Of a DNA stretch of 64,000 nucleotides, positions 41,877-53,489 are shown one piece after another. The position numbers and the translations under genes were made by a program. Numbering within the stretch: the first letter of the stretch is position 1; each line of letters starts with the position of its first letter. The stretch covers positions 2,852,001-2,916,000 of the forward strand of contig OX387612.1 in NCBI GenBank assembly GCA_947568835.1. Direction: 5' to 3'. The DNA is from Protonemura montana. Its lineage: Eukaryota > Arthropoda > Insecta > Plecoptera > Nemouridae. The notes beneath the pieces were generated by a model. That model ran no database searches. It saw nothing but the letters and a program-made list of their open reading frames with translations, and had not been told where the DNA came from.

Positions 41877-42299
41877 ATTTGTGTATTTATCAATTTCTAA
41901 AACCTTTGAAAATATTATAAAATCTGAAAAAAAGCTGAATGTAACCTTGAAACCGACTATAAATTCATGTTGGTGAATTCGGCCTTAAGAAACGTCAAAA
42001 ACTGCAGCCTCGATCCGGCTGATTTTTTTTTTTTTAAGATGCTTGCATCATATTTTCTTGTTTTCCTTGAAAAAAGCAAAACCGTTCAGTTGCACGTAAT
42101 GATCAGACGTGAACCCTTTTAACACGCCAAAGTTAAGTCTCATGGAAATTTGATTAATTTGCCAAAAAAAATATGCAATGAAAAAGAAAAACACTTCATT
42201 CGGGGGTTTTCAAAAATCACTGAAGGGTCCTCTTAGGCCCATAGGTGTGAAAGTAATCGAAATTAAATGTAAACATGAAACAAATATTAAGACAGCTGC

Positions 42300-42476
42300 A
42301 ATGGTTTTTAGACTCATGTCTACTTTATCTAAACTTAGCACTAGTTTTGACAAAAACTATTTAAACTAGGTTTGGAATGCTAAGAGAAAAACAACTAAAT
42401 GTACCAACGTTTCGTAACTTGTACCTGTTACCTTGTTAACAGTTACAAGTTACGAAACCTTGAAAAATAGTTTTTT
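42300..42476. repeat. Family C MITE-like element, short copy
   Basis: It has ATGGTTTTTAGACTCATGTC, GCACTAGTTTTGACAAAAAC, AACGTTTCGTAACTTGTACC and an inverted GTTACAAGTTACGAAACC. Confidence 0.75.
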
Positions 42477-42524
42477 TTTTAATACTTAGACAACGACTTC
42501 AAAACTTTGTTAATGACAAAACCA

Positions 42525-42530
42525 TTTATT
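42525..42530 (-). terminator. Candidate poly(A) signal of the Ser/Pro-rich gene
   Basis: AATAAA on the - strand lies about 370 bp after the TAG stop at 42901. It is the nearest exact hexamer I noticed, but the region is AT-rich. Confidence 0.35.
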
Positions 42531-42900
42531 TTAGCTTTAAAATCTTGAAATTAAAATTGGGCACAATATATCAGAGGCGATATCAGAAGAAATTTGAAGT
42601 CTGACATCTCTAAAGATTCTAGGTTATTTTTTTGCCACTGGAGAAAATGGAAAATAGGAAAATTGTAAAAAATGATTTCTAGTTTTTGGAAGAATGTATG
42701 ATTTTCAATTTGATATGATTTTTGAGTATAGCTGTAAGGTTTTAAAACAAGCTATTACATAGATAATTATATTGAAAAATCTTGCTTAAATGACAAGTAA
42801 ACAAGCCCAGAGCTAACAAACAGTTCACTGATTTTTGTCAAAACTAAGAACCCCGGAAACTTAAAGAACCCTCTTCAAACGCCCTCACCCCGGAAACAAA

Positions 42901-43702
42901 CTACTTAACAAACAAGTCCTTGAGAGTCGAACAGATCGACGTTGACTCGCACGTCTCAGAACCCTGACCCTTCTCCTCATCCTTCATCGCCGACCCACCA
43001 CCACCACCGAACCAAGACCCATTTTTACCCGCCTTTGCCGTCGTCACCTTGGCGTCCGTCGACGTCGACGCCGTCGGCGACTCATTACCACTGCCCCTTC
43101 TAGACAGAAACACTTCTATCGCACTACCCAGAACTTGTGCGTCGACAACAGCGCCAGCTCGTTCGTCCCACAGAACTTTACCACCTTCTTTTTTCACCTC
43201 CTTCTTAATCTCTTTTACCTTTGACTTTGTTTCGACGCAAGATACTTGAACGCTGTCGTTCGACTTTTGTCGAACTTCCGTCTCCACTTTCTTCGGTAAA
43301 TGGCGTCTCACGAACCAATTCGACGGCGCTACTTTCTCGATAACCTTCTCACCTTTAGGCACCTTAACAGTTGACAGCAACATACTTACGTCAAAGCTGT
43401 TGGATCGTGACTCTTTCATCATCTTTCTTTTGTTCTCTACCGAAGAAATGACCTTCGGAGGATCTTTCTTCGCCGGGACTTGGACTTGGACTATGGGCTC
43501 CTTGTGTTTTGGACTTTCTTTGGCGGGCTCGTTGATTTCTTGTGCGGATGATGCCAGCGAGGAGAGAATGAACTTGAGGTCGTTGTTTGTGCAGACGATG
43601 CCGGGGACGAGCTGTGATGGGGATCGTGGTACCTGTTCTGATGCTCGCCGTTTGGGAGGAGGGGGGATTGTCAACGTGCTGGGTGGGGCAAACTCGGAGA
43701 AT
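42901..43702 (-). CDS. Ser/Pro-rich gene last exon
   Basis: The acceptor GATGTTCCAG leads to FSEFAPPSTLTIPPPPKRRA, PGIVCTNNDLKFILSSLASS, KVLWDERAGAVVDAQVLGSA, a Gly-rich GGGGGS stretch and the C-terminus CSTLKDLFVK with stop TAG at 42903-42901. Confidence 0.82.
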
Positions 43703-46700
43703 CTGGAACATCAGGATATGAAAACAAATGCTGTTTAAAATATATATCTTGATTTTTTTCTGGAATAGTCACTGTTTTTTTGGTGGCCATGTCATTGGCT
43801 TTAGTAATTTGTATCAACAATGTATGTTTATGTGGTACTTTGGTTCATAATAGATTAATATTATTTTATAATTAAATGGTTAACTAGAGGTATTTTAAGT
43901 AAAAAGTTCCTCAAAAAGTTAAAGCTTCCCATATTTTTAATCGAAAACTATAGTTTTTCTGTAAGTCAGTAAGACTTGGTTATTTTTCTTGCTTCGTAAT
44001 TCCTTGACTCCAGAGAGGTTTTTTGTTGTTTTGCTTGATTTTAAAAAAGATTGTGCCAATCTGTGAGAATTAGTTTGTGTCATGTTAAGTTTTATTCCGG
44101 TATTTTTTCATAGAAATCACTCAGAGTAAGTGAGTGAGAGGGGTACGATGATTTAACTGTGAACTCAGCTTTGCCTATCAGTTGTGCAAACTGCAAAGAC
44201 ATTGAAGTCGCAAGACCAACTGACTATAAATCGTAAGAAAAATCATGCCAAGGTTTCAAAAGTTAATACTTTAATTCAAATGCAAACCAATCCTGAAAAT
44301 AGATTAGCTATTGAAGAAAATGAATGTAATTGAACATTCAAGACCGATTTCACCAACGTCAGACTAAACTTGGCTGGAATTCGGTTTGAGCTCAACATTT
44401 GGTATTTTCTATATCAATGACATTTTGCAAACGTCAAGCAAATTAATTTATTTACCAAAATCAGTTTGAAATCGATATTTTTTTTCATTCATCATGAAAA
44501 TGATGACTTGATTATGTAAAATATTTTTTTTTCTTCTTTCCATTCACCGACTTCTTCCATACTTCTTTGCCAAGCCAGTTTTTATTTCTCTTCTACTTCA
44601 TTCCATTTCCCACCTATTTCTTCCACACTTGCTTGTACTTTTTGTATCCATCTTTCTTGGTCTTCATCTTCTCTTCCTCTCATATTCCAAGCTTAAATCT
44701 TTCTTGGCAATCTTTCTTCCTCAAATCTCATAATTTTTGCAAATAATTTTAATTTTTTCCCCAATTTTAAAACTAACCTCTCTATATTTATCCGTTTTCT
44801 CAATTCTTTGCTTTTAAATTTGTTTCCGTTCCTCCGTTCCATTTAAACAAACAATAATATATTTAAGAAAAACTATTTGAAATGGGTTTTGAATGCTAAG
44901 CAAAGAACAACTTAAATTTCTTCAAGGGTTATGGTGCTAAGGATAAATCAAGTAGATATGAGTCTTAAAACCATCATAAAAATATATATTTATATTTGTT
45001 CAGTTTTTGAGTTACTTAAAAAATATCTGAAAATCAGTAAAAATGACTTTGACCTTTAAAAGTACTGAACCAAGATTAGCTCGTTGTTGGTGAAATCAGA
45101 AATTAGATGGCTGATTATTAGCTTTTGAAGTAGACATTTTTTATCGATTTTCTATAAAAAAAAAAAACTAGAAATGCAGCAATACCTAAACACGTGCTAA
45201 AACTGACCAAAAGGTCACAAAAAGAAGTAATGAAAAGTTAAAGACAATACATAATTGACTCAGAATTTTAAAAAATTAGGAATAAGTGAAGAAATAGCTA
45301 TAAAAAAACACGGATTGAGCTATTTAATTTTGATTTTGATTATTTACATTTTCTCCAATTACCTCCTGGCCTCTCCACTAGTATGATAGCGTACGGGACT
45401 GCCTGATGACGTGCTAGGACCTCCTTCCATTGATTCGACTTCACACACCTGCTCCTGGCTGGGAGTTTTCCACATCTTCAGCTTCACCTGTCAAGTACAA
45501 ATGTCAGACCTATTAATGCTGAGCAGGAAGTGGAAGCTTACTCAGGTATATTGGAGTGGGAGCTTACTCAGGTCTATTGGAGTGGAAACTTACTCAGGTC
45601 TATTAGAGTGGGAGCTTACTCAGGTCTATTGGAGTGGGAGCTTACTCAGGTCTATTGGAGTGAGAGCTTACTCAGGTCTATTGGAGTGGGAGCTTACTCA
45701 GGTCTATTGGAGTGGGAGCTTACTCAGGTCTATTAGAGTGGGAGCTTACTCAGGTATATTGGAGTGGGAGCTTACTCAGGTCTATTGGAGTGGAAACTTA
45801 CTCAGGTCTATTAGAGTGGGAGCTTACTCAGGTCTATTGGAGTGGGAGCTTACTCAGGTCTATTGGAGTGGGAGCTTACTCAGGTCTTTTGGAGTGGGTG
45901 CTTACTTGGGTCTATTGGAGTGGGAGCTTACTCGGGTCTATTGGAGTGGGAGCTTACTCAGGTCTATTAGAGTGGGTGCTTACTCAGGTCTATTGGAGTG
46001 GGAGCTTACCCAGGTCTATTGGAGTGGGAGCTTACTCAGGTCTATTAGAGTGGGAGCTTACTCAGGTCTATTAGAGTGGGAGCTTACTCAGGTCTATTGG
46101 AGTGGGAGCTTACTCAGGTCTATTGGAGTGGGAGCTTACTCAGGTTTATTTGAGTGGGAGCTTACTCAGGTCAAATTAACTAACAAATTAACTAACAATC
46201 AACAATTCACCTACTGGATTGTTTGGTGATAAGAAAAACAACTTATTTTGTTTTACATGTAAAATTAGATCTTTCACTTAAAAAAAAAATATGTGGAGAA
46301 TTAATTTTTTGTCAAAACTAGTGCTTATGTTAGATAAAGTAGACATGAGTGTAAAAACTATGACATCTCAGTGCCTCAGTACCTTCCTCGCTGCTTTCAT
46401 TTCAGCGATATCGTCCATGATATCCAGCTGGAGGTTAAACTGCGACCCAAGGTTGGTGGTCGACGGCGCCCGGGGCAAAACAGAAGAACTGGAGTCTCTC
46501 CGACCCTAAAACACGACAACCACAGGACGTTTCACGACCATTTGTTTACACCTGGTCATGTGGCACTGGTCTAATGGCGAGTGGATGATGATGAACCTAA
46601 CCTAGAATAAAGGGAGGAATGGAAACCCGGTGCCGGCACGTAGCCTACTCCTGTCGAAGACCAAGGGGACCACCGGCTTAACGGCCCTTCCGAAGGACGG

Positions 46701-49281
46701 TACAACGCGAACAACAGAATTCCTCTACAAATCCATGCTGTCGAGAGGTTGATAAGCAAGGCGAGTGAAGTTGCTGTACTAACTTTCATCCCACCAACCC
46801 TTTCATTCTCTTAAATTAAAGAGAAGTAGTATTTAAATCCAAATATATAATTCAAAATCAAAATAAAATTTGTTAAAATTACACATACACGTCTTTTTAG
46901 AGCGTCTCAAGCGGCTTTGATGAAATCGGCCAGCTCAGATAGGATCATTGAACAATTGCGTGACTTTCAAGATTCAAGACCCATCTGTGGCCATCACTAC
47001 TATTATCGGAGTTCTGTTTTCAAGACTTCCCAAGCTGCCTTCATCTCGTTCAACAACTGCAAGCGAATGTCTACTTGAAAATCCACTTGAAGATCTACTT
47101 GAAAATATGACGAGCTCGAGAAATACAATATTGGATCCCGATAAAGATAACAGAAATTCAATTAATTAAGAATCCTTTGTTTTGTTTCAACAATTCTATC
47201 CGAGGGGAATATCTTGGGTAAATCTCCATCCCTTTTCACTTTGTCGTTTTCTCTGTACAACAAAGATGCTTTAATCTATCGTTTGCAATTTAAAAACCGA
47301 TAATTTTCTTGTGAAAATCTCTCCAAAAACTTGACATGAATTATCGCATGAACGTTAGATTGTATCTTATCCACTATCAATTAATTTATTTTGAAATCTG
47401 ATTTAAATTGCAAACGCTAGCAATACGTGGGGTATTTTATTATTATGAACACTACTACCGTTTGAAAAATGTATGTCCAAACGGGGACACGAACCCCGAT
47501 CTCCACCGACCACTGGTGTTATTCTTGCCCATTGAGCTACTTGGACACTGTCTTTTTGAGATAATTTAAGTGTATTTGATGAGAATGACGGATATCCAAG
47601 GAGTAGAACCCTGAGGCTGTGAATACTCACAGTCACTCTGATTCTAGTGACGCTATACCACGTCACAGTCTGTCAAACTCGAGTCCCCGTTTTGGCATCA
47701 AATTTTAAGACCGTAGTGGTGTTCATAATAATAAAAGATAAATTGATATCTCTAAAATTTTTAATTTTCTTGGCCGATTTTACTAGAACCGGTGTTTCCA
47801 ACACGCCAAGTCGTTTGGTAAGGAAGATTTCAGCCTCCTAAAAACAAGACGACCTACCCCTTGTAGAATTCTCGGAGCTCCTCCAGTCGAGAAGGCGGCG
47901 ATGCTCTCTCGACGCCCTCGTCCAAAGAGTGCGTTCAGAGGCGGCGCCCTTGAGATTGTGACCACGGAATGACGGCGTCCTCCTGGTGCTTGGGTCGGCG
48001 CCGTTGAAAGCGTCGCCAAGAAGGCTTGCTCTCGGGGCGTCGGTGCTGCGTCCGTACCTTTAATGAACGAGAGTAAGATTATATATACTTTGCATTGAGA
48101 TTCAAAATATTTACGAAAAGTTTTTGAAAAACCTGAATAGAGCATAGGATCCAGCCAGCTGATCTCAAATAACCTGGATAGAGCATAGGATCCAGTCAGC
48201 TGATCACAAATAGCCTGGATAGAGCATAGAATCCAGTCAGCTGATCTCAAATAACCTGGGTAGAGCATGGGATCCAGCCAGCTGATCTCAAATAACCTGG
48301 ATAGAGTATAGGATCCAGCCAGCTGATCTTAAATAACATGGATAGAGCATAGGATCCAGCCAGCTGATCTCAAATAATCTGGATAGAGTATAGGATCCAG
48401 CCAGCTGATCTTAAATAACATGGATAGAGCATAGGATCCAGCCAGCTGATCTCAAATAACCTGGATAGAGCATAGGATCCAGCCAGCTAATCTCAAATAA
48501 TCTGGATAGAGTATAGGATCCAGCCAGCTGATCTTAAATAACCTGGATAGAGTATAGGATCCAGTCAGCTGATCACAAATAACCTGGATAGAGCATAGAA
48601 TCCAGCCAGCTGATCTCAAATAACCTGGATAGAGCATAGGATCCAGCCAGCTGATCTCAAATAACCATAGATAGAGCATAGGATCCAGTCAGCTGATCTC
48701 AAATAACCTGGATAGAGCATAGAATCCAGCCAGCTGATCAAAATTGAAGGCAGAAAATCCATTGTCTCTAAGGCCGAGGTGCTTCTATAATTTAAATGCT
48801 AATTCAAGTGTTTTTTTAAACACGTTTTCAACCAATTTTGACCATTAAAGTGGCAAAAACTACGAAATTATAATATTTAAAATTGCTCGGGCTCTTAAAG
48901 AGAACTCAAAACCAGAGAATTTGCAGATGGCGGCCTTGTCTATAGTGTCTCTCCATGGCAACCGCCGCTAAAGATATTTTAGCTTAGTGTCTAATTGACA
49001 ACGAAAAACTTTAACTCTCACCGTGTTCGGACAATCGTCGCACTTGACTGGCCGTGATACCGGAAGTGCACAGCGGCGTCGGCAGGGAGCTCTTGCGCAC
49101 GTCCCGATAAGGCGATAACAGGTATTGATTGAGCATCGACGGCGATTGGGGCGTTGAGCAACGACTGTTGCTGTTGTCTTCCTCCTCGTCGGTAAGTCCC
49201 GACTCCTCGACCACGATCAGTGGCTCGGCGAGCAGCGCCGGCTGGGGGGTGTACGACGAGCGACGCATCTTGGAGTTCCAG
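42901..49281 (-). CDS. Ser/Pro-rich basic protein, last five coding exons (5' part not found)
   Basis: Exons (- strand): 49022-49281, 47858-48057, 46383-46505, 45363-45487, 42901-43702. All GT/AG junctions agree in phase, giving about 502 residues. The protein looks intracellular and low-complexity. It has repeated basophilic kinase sites (MRRSSY, VRKSSL, VRRLSE, GRRHSV, GRRESI, GRRDSS), an acidic stretch LTDEEED, and a predicted helix FNLQLDIMDDIAEMKAARK followed by VKLKMWKTPSQEQVCEVESM. Then come Pro-rich IPPPPKRRA, a helix FILSSLASSAQEI, a long Lys-rich stretch and a near-terminal block KVLWDERAGAVVDAQVLGSA. That block weakly recalls the WDE...LG-AI tail of GPRIN proteins, from memory and unverified. 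The first visible exon opens in phase 2 (WNSKMRRSSY), so further 5' exons must exist upstream. I do not recognise the family. Confidence 0.75.
44342..45094. repeat. TIR-bounded repeat with nested family C copy
   Basis: The ends GACCGATTTCACCAACGTCA and GTTGTTGGTGAAATCAG are imperfect inverted repeats. A family C fragment (GAAATGGGTTTTGAATGCTA ... GGATAAATCAAGTAGATATG) lies at 44866-44985. It sits in the last intron of the Ser/Pro-rich gene. Confidence 0.5.
45363..45487 (-). CDS. Ser/Pro-rich gene exon
   Basis: The acceptor GTACTTGACAG leads to VKLKMWKTPSQEQVCEVESM and SSGSPVRYHTSGEARR. The donor GGAG|GTAATT is in phase 2. A 26-bp minisatellite begins about 40 bp from the acceptor. Confidence 0.77.
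45530..46180. repeat. 26-bp minisatellite, about 25 units
   Basis: The unit contains CTTACTCAGGTCTATTGGAG and TGGGAG. Variants (TATATTGG, GAAACTTACT, TATTAGAG) recur in the same order, implying a block duplication. It lies in an intron of the Ser/Pro-rich gene; the 272-codon + strand ORF is a frame-rotating artefact. Confidence 0.93.
46308..46362. repeat. Family C fragment, right arm
   Basis: GTCAAAACTAGTGCTTATGT then AAAGTAGACATGAGTGTAAA, 21 bp before the donor-side edge of the 46383 exon. Confidence 0.65.
46383..46505 (-). CDS. Ser/Pro-rich gene exon
   Basis: The acceptor GTGTTTTAG leads to GRRDSSSSVLPRAPSTTNLG and FNLQLDIMDDIAEMKAARK. The donor AAG|GTACTG is in phase 0. The likely amphipathic helix at its end continues into the next exon. 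Confidence 0.78.
46550..46800 (-). repeat. Family A SINE body, no 5S units
   Basis: It contains TGGCACTGGTCTAATGGCG, GGGGACCACCGGCTTAACGG, CAAATCCATGCTGTCGAGAG and AGTTGCTGTACTAACTTTCA, beginning about 45 bp upstream of the 46505 exon of the Ser/Pro-rich gene. Confidence 0.87.
47392..47735 (-). repeat. Family B tRNA-derived element, one core unit
   Basis: It has the family end AAATCTGATTTAAATTGCAA, a single - strand tRNA-like core (TAGCTCAATGGG, GGTTCGTGTCCCCGTTTGG), the palindrome CTGTGAATACTCACAG and a partner end TTCATAATAATAAAAG. Confidence 0.8.
47858..48057 (-). CDS. Ser/Pro-rich gene exon
   Basis: The acceptor TTCATTAAAG leads to TDAAPTPREQAFLATLST, GGRRHSVVTISRAPP, LFGRGRRESIAAF and PRILQG. 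The donor GGG|GTAGGT is in phase 0. Confidence 0.77.
48130..48742. repeat. 41-bp minisatellite, about 14 units
   Basis: The unit contains CTGGATAGAGCATAGGATCC and AGCCAGCTGATCTCAAATAA. A three-unit pattern (TCTTAAATAACATGG then TCTCAAATAATCTGG) repeats. It lies in an intron of the Ser/Pro-rich gene. The same unit starts again at 63956 in opposite orientation. Confidence 0.93.
49022..49281 (-). CDS. Ser/Pro-rich gene, first visible exon
   Basis: The acceptor CATTTCACAG ends at 49282 and the donor CACG|GTGAGA is at 49021 (phase 1). It encodes WNSKMRRSSYTPQP, LLAEPLIVVEESGLTDEEED, SMLNQYLLSPYRDVRKSS and VRRLSEHG. Its Met could be a start, but the acceptor and in-frame WNSK make an internal exon more likely. 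Confidence 0.75.
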
Positions 49282-49446
49282 CTGTGAAATGGCAGAGAGT
49301 GGTCAGAAAAAGTGACGTTTAATCATGGACCTTCATGACAGGACTGGCAGCTGAGATTCTGCCCCAACACAGTGGACATATTGGACATACGTTAACACCG
49401 ACATCTATTTTGTCTAGAATGACAGGACCTAGATTCGACTTTATTT

Positions 49447-49585
49447 ATGATGGTTTTTAGACTTATGTCTACTTTATCTAAACTTAGCGCTAGTTTTGAC
49501 AAAAACTATTTGAATTGGGTTTTGACCCAACTGAATTTGCCAACGTTTCGTAACTTGTACCTGTTACTTTATCAACGGCTAAAGC
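49447..49585. repeat. Family C fragment, left arm
   Basis: TTATGATGGTTTTTAGACTT, AACTTAGCGCTAGTTTTGAC and CCAACGTTTCGTAACTTGTA. Confidence 0.75.
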
Positions 49586-49874
49586 TCAGGCTAAAGCCTT
49601 TCTCAAGAAATTAAGATTATCAGTGGTTATTAAAAGTGAATTACTTTCTTTAATTTGTGTTTCTAAAAATATAAAGATACTGATAGTTTTTAATCAAAAG
49701 CTCGGTGATCCAGGCCAGAACGTAACAATAGAAAAAAAGTCTGACAGATCTTGAGCTGTTAAAGATGGCCTACAAATATGCGGAATATTTAGTCACCGCC
49801 CTTGATCAAGTTGCATGTCCATGATTTGGCAAAGTTAGCTCAGTTATAAGATTGAGGAGATTACAGATGTGTTT

Positions 49875-50077
49875 ATGATGGTTTTTAGACTCATGTCTAC
49901 TTGATTTATCCTTAGCACTAGTTTTAACAAAACCTATTTGAACTGGGTTTTGAATGCTAAGTAAAGGACAACTAAATTTCTTATTTAGTTTATTTGGTTG
50001 TTTATTTATTTAGTTGGGAAATTTAGTTGTCCTTTACTTAGCATTCAAAACCCATTTCAAATAGTTTTTTGTTAATT
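49875..50077. repeat. Family C MITE-like element, both arms
   Basis: The left arm TATGATGGTTTTTAGACTCA ... TGAATGCTAAGTAAAGGACA is inverted as TGTCCTTTACTTAGCATTCA ... CAAATAGTTTTTTGTTA, with a (TTTA)-rich loop. Confidence 0.82.
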
Positions 50078-50854
50078 ACGGATGTGCTTTTTTTGCTTAA
50101 AACCAATTATACGGTAATGAGTCTAATTGTCTGGTGGTATTGTACGAGGGAGAAGATAATCTTTGCGCAACTTAATATAAGAGAATCAAAGAATGTTCAG
50201 GACTCTCTTCTTGGAAAAGGCAGCGACATTTTACGGTGTCAGGTAGCAAGGCAAGTGGCAAACGAGAGATGCTAGAAGAGTGATCCGAGCCCGGCATCGG
50301 GCAGGTGAGTGAAAACTCTTGCTAGAGCTTGGAAAACATATAAAGCGTCTCAGGTAAAAACTAAAATAAATAACGAACGACGGCGTGATGTTTAACGACG
50401 CACGTTTAATGAAAGTGTTTCGAGGTTAGTGTCCCATTGGTTTCCAGTTGAGTGAGATTTTGTGTGAGTCTTTTGCAGAACAAATGAATGCTTCTCATTT
50501 TGTTTCATTTCACGGTAAAAAAAGCAAAATACAGTATCACCTTCTGTGAACTTAAACTCTACCAAAAACAACTCTTTCATTGGCTATTTTAACCACGTCG
50601 TTAACTTAACGGAGTGAATGGGGTTAGCAAACAGGTCGTTACCAGCCAAGTAATTTCAAACGTAACATTTCACAATTAAACACTTTTTGCGAATAATAAG
50701 ATAGATAATGGCTATATTTTGATTATGCTAAAATGGTAAACCACACAGGTTTATTGCAACATTAAGCTAAAGGCTTTAAAGTGTTTTTGTTGGAAAAGTC
50801 CTCATAAACAGCCATTTTGAGTAAAGTCAAATTTTAATTCTATACACTGCAGTA
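50078..50854. other. No recognised gene
   Basis: Short ORFs at 50069 (+) and 50392 (-) lack support. A family A 3' scrap (TGATGTTTAACGACGCACG) lies near 50388. Confidence 0.4.
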
Positions 50855-51350
50855 AAGACCAATTTTAGCATCGCCGTTTAAGTCTTGTTTAATTTAATTG
50901 ATTTTTTCCATTTCGCCGACATTTTGAAAGATTTGAAAGAAGATGTTTAGATAAATACACAAAAAATAAGTAAATTTAAATTTAAATTTGGTGATGATTC
51001 AGGAAGGCTTTGTCCTGTCACATAAAAGAAATTTTATTTAGCAGCCGTCACTATTTTCTCTCTGTCCAAAGCACCGTTTAATATTTGAACCTGGAAGGAC
51101 GGGGTTTAACTTTTAAACTGTCATTTGAAGGTCAAAGTAAGAAGTCACATTGATATTTTGTTTGTATTTCCAAGTCACCAAATATTCCGTTTCGAAGCAA
51201 ACACATTGTTAAAAACTATTTTATTCTTGTTCTTCGTGTGTTGTCATAGTTTCTTGGTTTGCAATTATTAAAATATCATTGTTTAAAAGGAAATCACTGC
51301 GCCAGTTAAAATTACCCCTAAATGGCGTTTGTGAAATCGGTCCTGAATGA
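50855..51350 (+). repeat. Family M TIR element, most complete copy
   Basis: The ends AGACCAATTTTAGCATCGCC and (inverted) AGGACCGATTTCACAAACGC are terminal inverted repeats. The body has GGAAGGCTTTGTCCTGTCAC, AACCTGGAAGGACGGGGTTT, CCAAATATTCCGTTTCGAAG and TTTCTTGGTTTGCAATTATT. No coding capacity. Copies: 5525, 54378, 55355. Confidence 0.82.
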
Positions 51351-52039
51351 TACGAAAAGTAATGTAACAGTTCTATTCCACGACCTACGAGAGAGTCGCT
51401 AGTTACGAATTGTTCAAATAATAGTTTTTATTTTTGCCACTAGCGTCTTTCTCGTATTTGAGCTGTTACAAAAACTACATTAAACTATCTAGATAGTTCT
51501 TGGTTCAGATATGAAATAACAGACAAATTATTTTTATGAGGCGTCGTATTTTAATGATGTTGAAAAAAAGGATCCGCTCATTTAATTTCAATTTCCGTCA
51601 TTAGAGCGATTTAATTATGTTTATTAATTAAAAGGTTAGATTCTGATTGTTTAATTAATTATTTTAATTATAAGTCAAGTGCCTTTTAAGTAAGCAGTGA
51701 AATTAAACGTTATTTTCTGCTTTTATTACACTAGTTCACATATTTTACAGGTACTTAAATTGAATTCGGTTTTTTAATGCATAAAGATTAGTCTACGTAC
51801 AAAAAAGCGAGAAGTAATTGCTTATAAATTATTAATTTTTGATCAGAAGACAATTTGTTGTAGGTCAGGTCAAGTAAGACGTCCTTTATTATATTGATTA
51901 AAGATTAAATAAACTTTTTTTAAGCATCGATAAAACCATTTGAACCGACAAAACTTTTAAACTTGGTTTTGAATGCAAAGCGAAGAATGACTTAGTTTAG
52001 TTATGCCTGTTTTTATCAAAATCTCGCCTTTTTGTTGGT
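51351..52039. other. No recognised gene
   Basis: AT-rich; a possible family C scrap near 51935-51975 (ACTTGGTTTTGAATGCAAAG). Confidence 0.4.
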
Positions 52040-52690
52040 GAGTTTCTTGAAACTATTGCCATGACGACTTCCAATCACATGCAGTGAAATTCAGATGTTT
52101 CTGTGAGCTAGAGATCCAACTTATAGTTGAACATTTTTTTGAAACTGTTGCCATGACGACTTCCAATCACGTGCAGTAAAATTAGGATGTTTCTGTGAGC
52201 TAGAGATCCAACTTATAGTTGAACATTTTGTTGAAACTGTTGCCATGACGACTTCCAATCACATGCAGTGAAATTCAGATGTTTCTGTGAGCTAGACATC
52301 CAACTTATAGTTCAACATGTTGTTGAAACTGTTGCCATGACGACTTCCAATCACATGCAGTGAAATTCAGATGTTTCTGTGAGCTAGACATCCAACTTAT
52401 AGTTCAACATGTTGTTGAAACTGTTGCCATGACGACTTCCAATCACATGCAGTGAAATTCAGATGTTTCTGTGAGCTAGAGATCCAACTTATAGTTGAAC
52501 ATTTTGTTGAAACTGTTGCCATGACGACTTCCAATCACATGCAGTGAAATTCAGATGTTTCTGTGAGCTAGAGATCCAACTTATAGTTGAACATTTTGTT
52601 GAAACTGTTGCCATGACGACTTCTAATCACATGCAGTGAAATTCAGATGTTTCTATGAGCTAGAGATCCAACTTATGGTTCAACATTTTC
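52040..52690 (-). repeat. Family D 92-bp satellite, about seven units, reverse orientation
   Basis: The same unit as at 14655 and 36960 on the opposite strand: GTTGCCATGACGACTTCCAA, TCACATGCAGTGAAATTCAG, TTTCTGTGAGCTAGAGATCC. Two consecutive units share the variant GCTAGACATCCAACTTATAG, a recent unit duplication. Confidence 0.93.
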
Positions 52691-53489
52691 GTAAAAACGG
52701 ACCTTAGTGTACTTAGTTTAGTTGTTTTAAGTTTATAAGTTTTTAAGTTTTTATAAGTAAAAGTTTTCTTATGAAAAATGTAAGTTTAATAAAAAAGCCG
52801 ACGTTCAAGCTCTACTGTAATTCAATCCAATAATGGAAAATGTACAGACAACAAATTTACCGTAGTTACCTTGGTGTTTGCTTGTTGTTATTTGGAATTA
52901 TTTACCGATGAGGCCGCTCGGTTCGAGTCCTGGCGGGCATTAAACTTTCATGAGAAGCAACCAGTGAAACCCTCCACGGGGCCGATTGTTTGTTTTCTGA
53001 TATTGGCAAGAAAACAACAGCAGTTTTATCAGAACGCCGTAAACACGACGTTGTCATTCAGGCAACTTTTATCATTTGCCCCGGTATGAAAATTCGAGCG
53101 GGAACAATTTTCCAAGGAAATTTTATGAGTTTTGTAACTTTTCGATCACGAAGTAATCATTTTGAGAAAACAGAAATTTGTTGAAAAGTGGTGAAGTGAT
53201 GGGTTTTTGAGCCGAGTTTTGTTGATTTATTGTGTCCTTCGGTTGTGCTCTGGAAAGAAGAGATTTGCGGACCTAAAAGGGGTTTAAAGTGTTGAATAGG
53301 GAAATCTTCTTTAGATTATTATTTAATTGTTATCATTGTGTTCAAATACGCATTTAAAATAAAATCTGATGTATTTTTTCTTTTTATAATCCGATCATAA
53401 CTTTTCTATTTCTATTTGTTTTAAGAATGGCTAAAATATGAATTCTCGTGGCGGGATTAAAACGGGCCGTGATTAACTACACGTAGTTC

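Larger units (their letters stand above)
41341..41985. repeat. TIR-bounded repeat carrying a tRNA-like core and a family C insertion
   Basis: The ends GGCTGATTTCACCAACGTCA (41342) and TGTTGGTGAATTCGGCCTT (about 41970) are imperfect inverted repeats of the motif GG-CCGATTTCACCAACG seen at 44342 and at family M ends. It contains a tRNA-like core at 41395 and a family C copy at 41714. Confidence 0.5.

Noticed and set aside
45411..46229. 272-codon + strand ORF (ELTQVYWSGSLLRSIGVGAY repeats)
   Set aside because: Translation of the 26-bp minisatellite, antisense in an intron of the Ser/Pro-rich gene.
46571..46789. Membrane-protein-like ORF (LLINLSTAWICRGILLF) seen also at 12490 and 18272
   Set aside because: The same peptide comes from every copy of the family A SINE body, so it is repeat translation and not a gene family.
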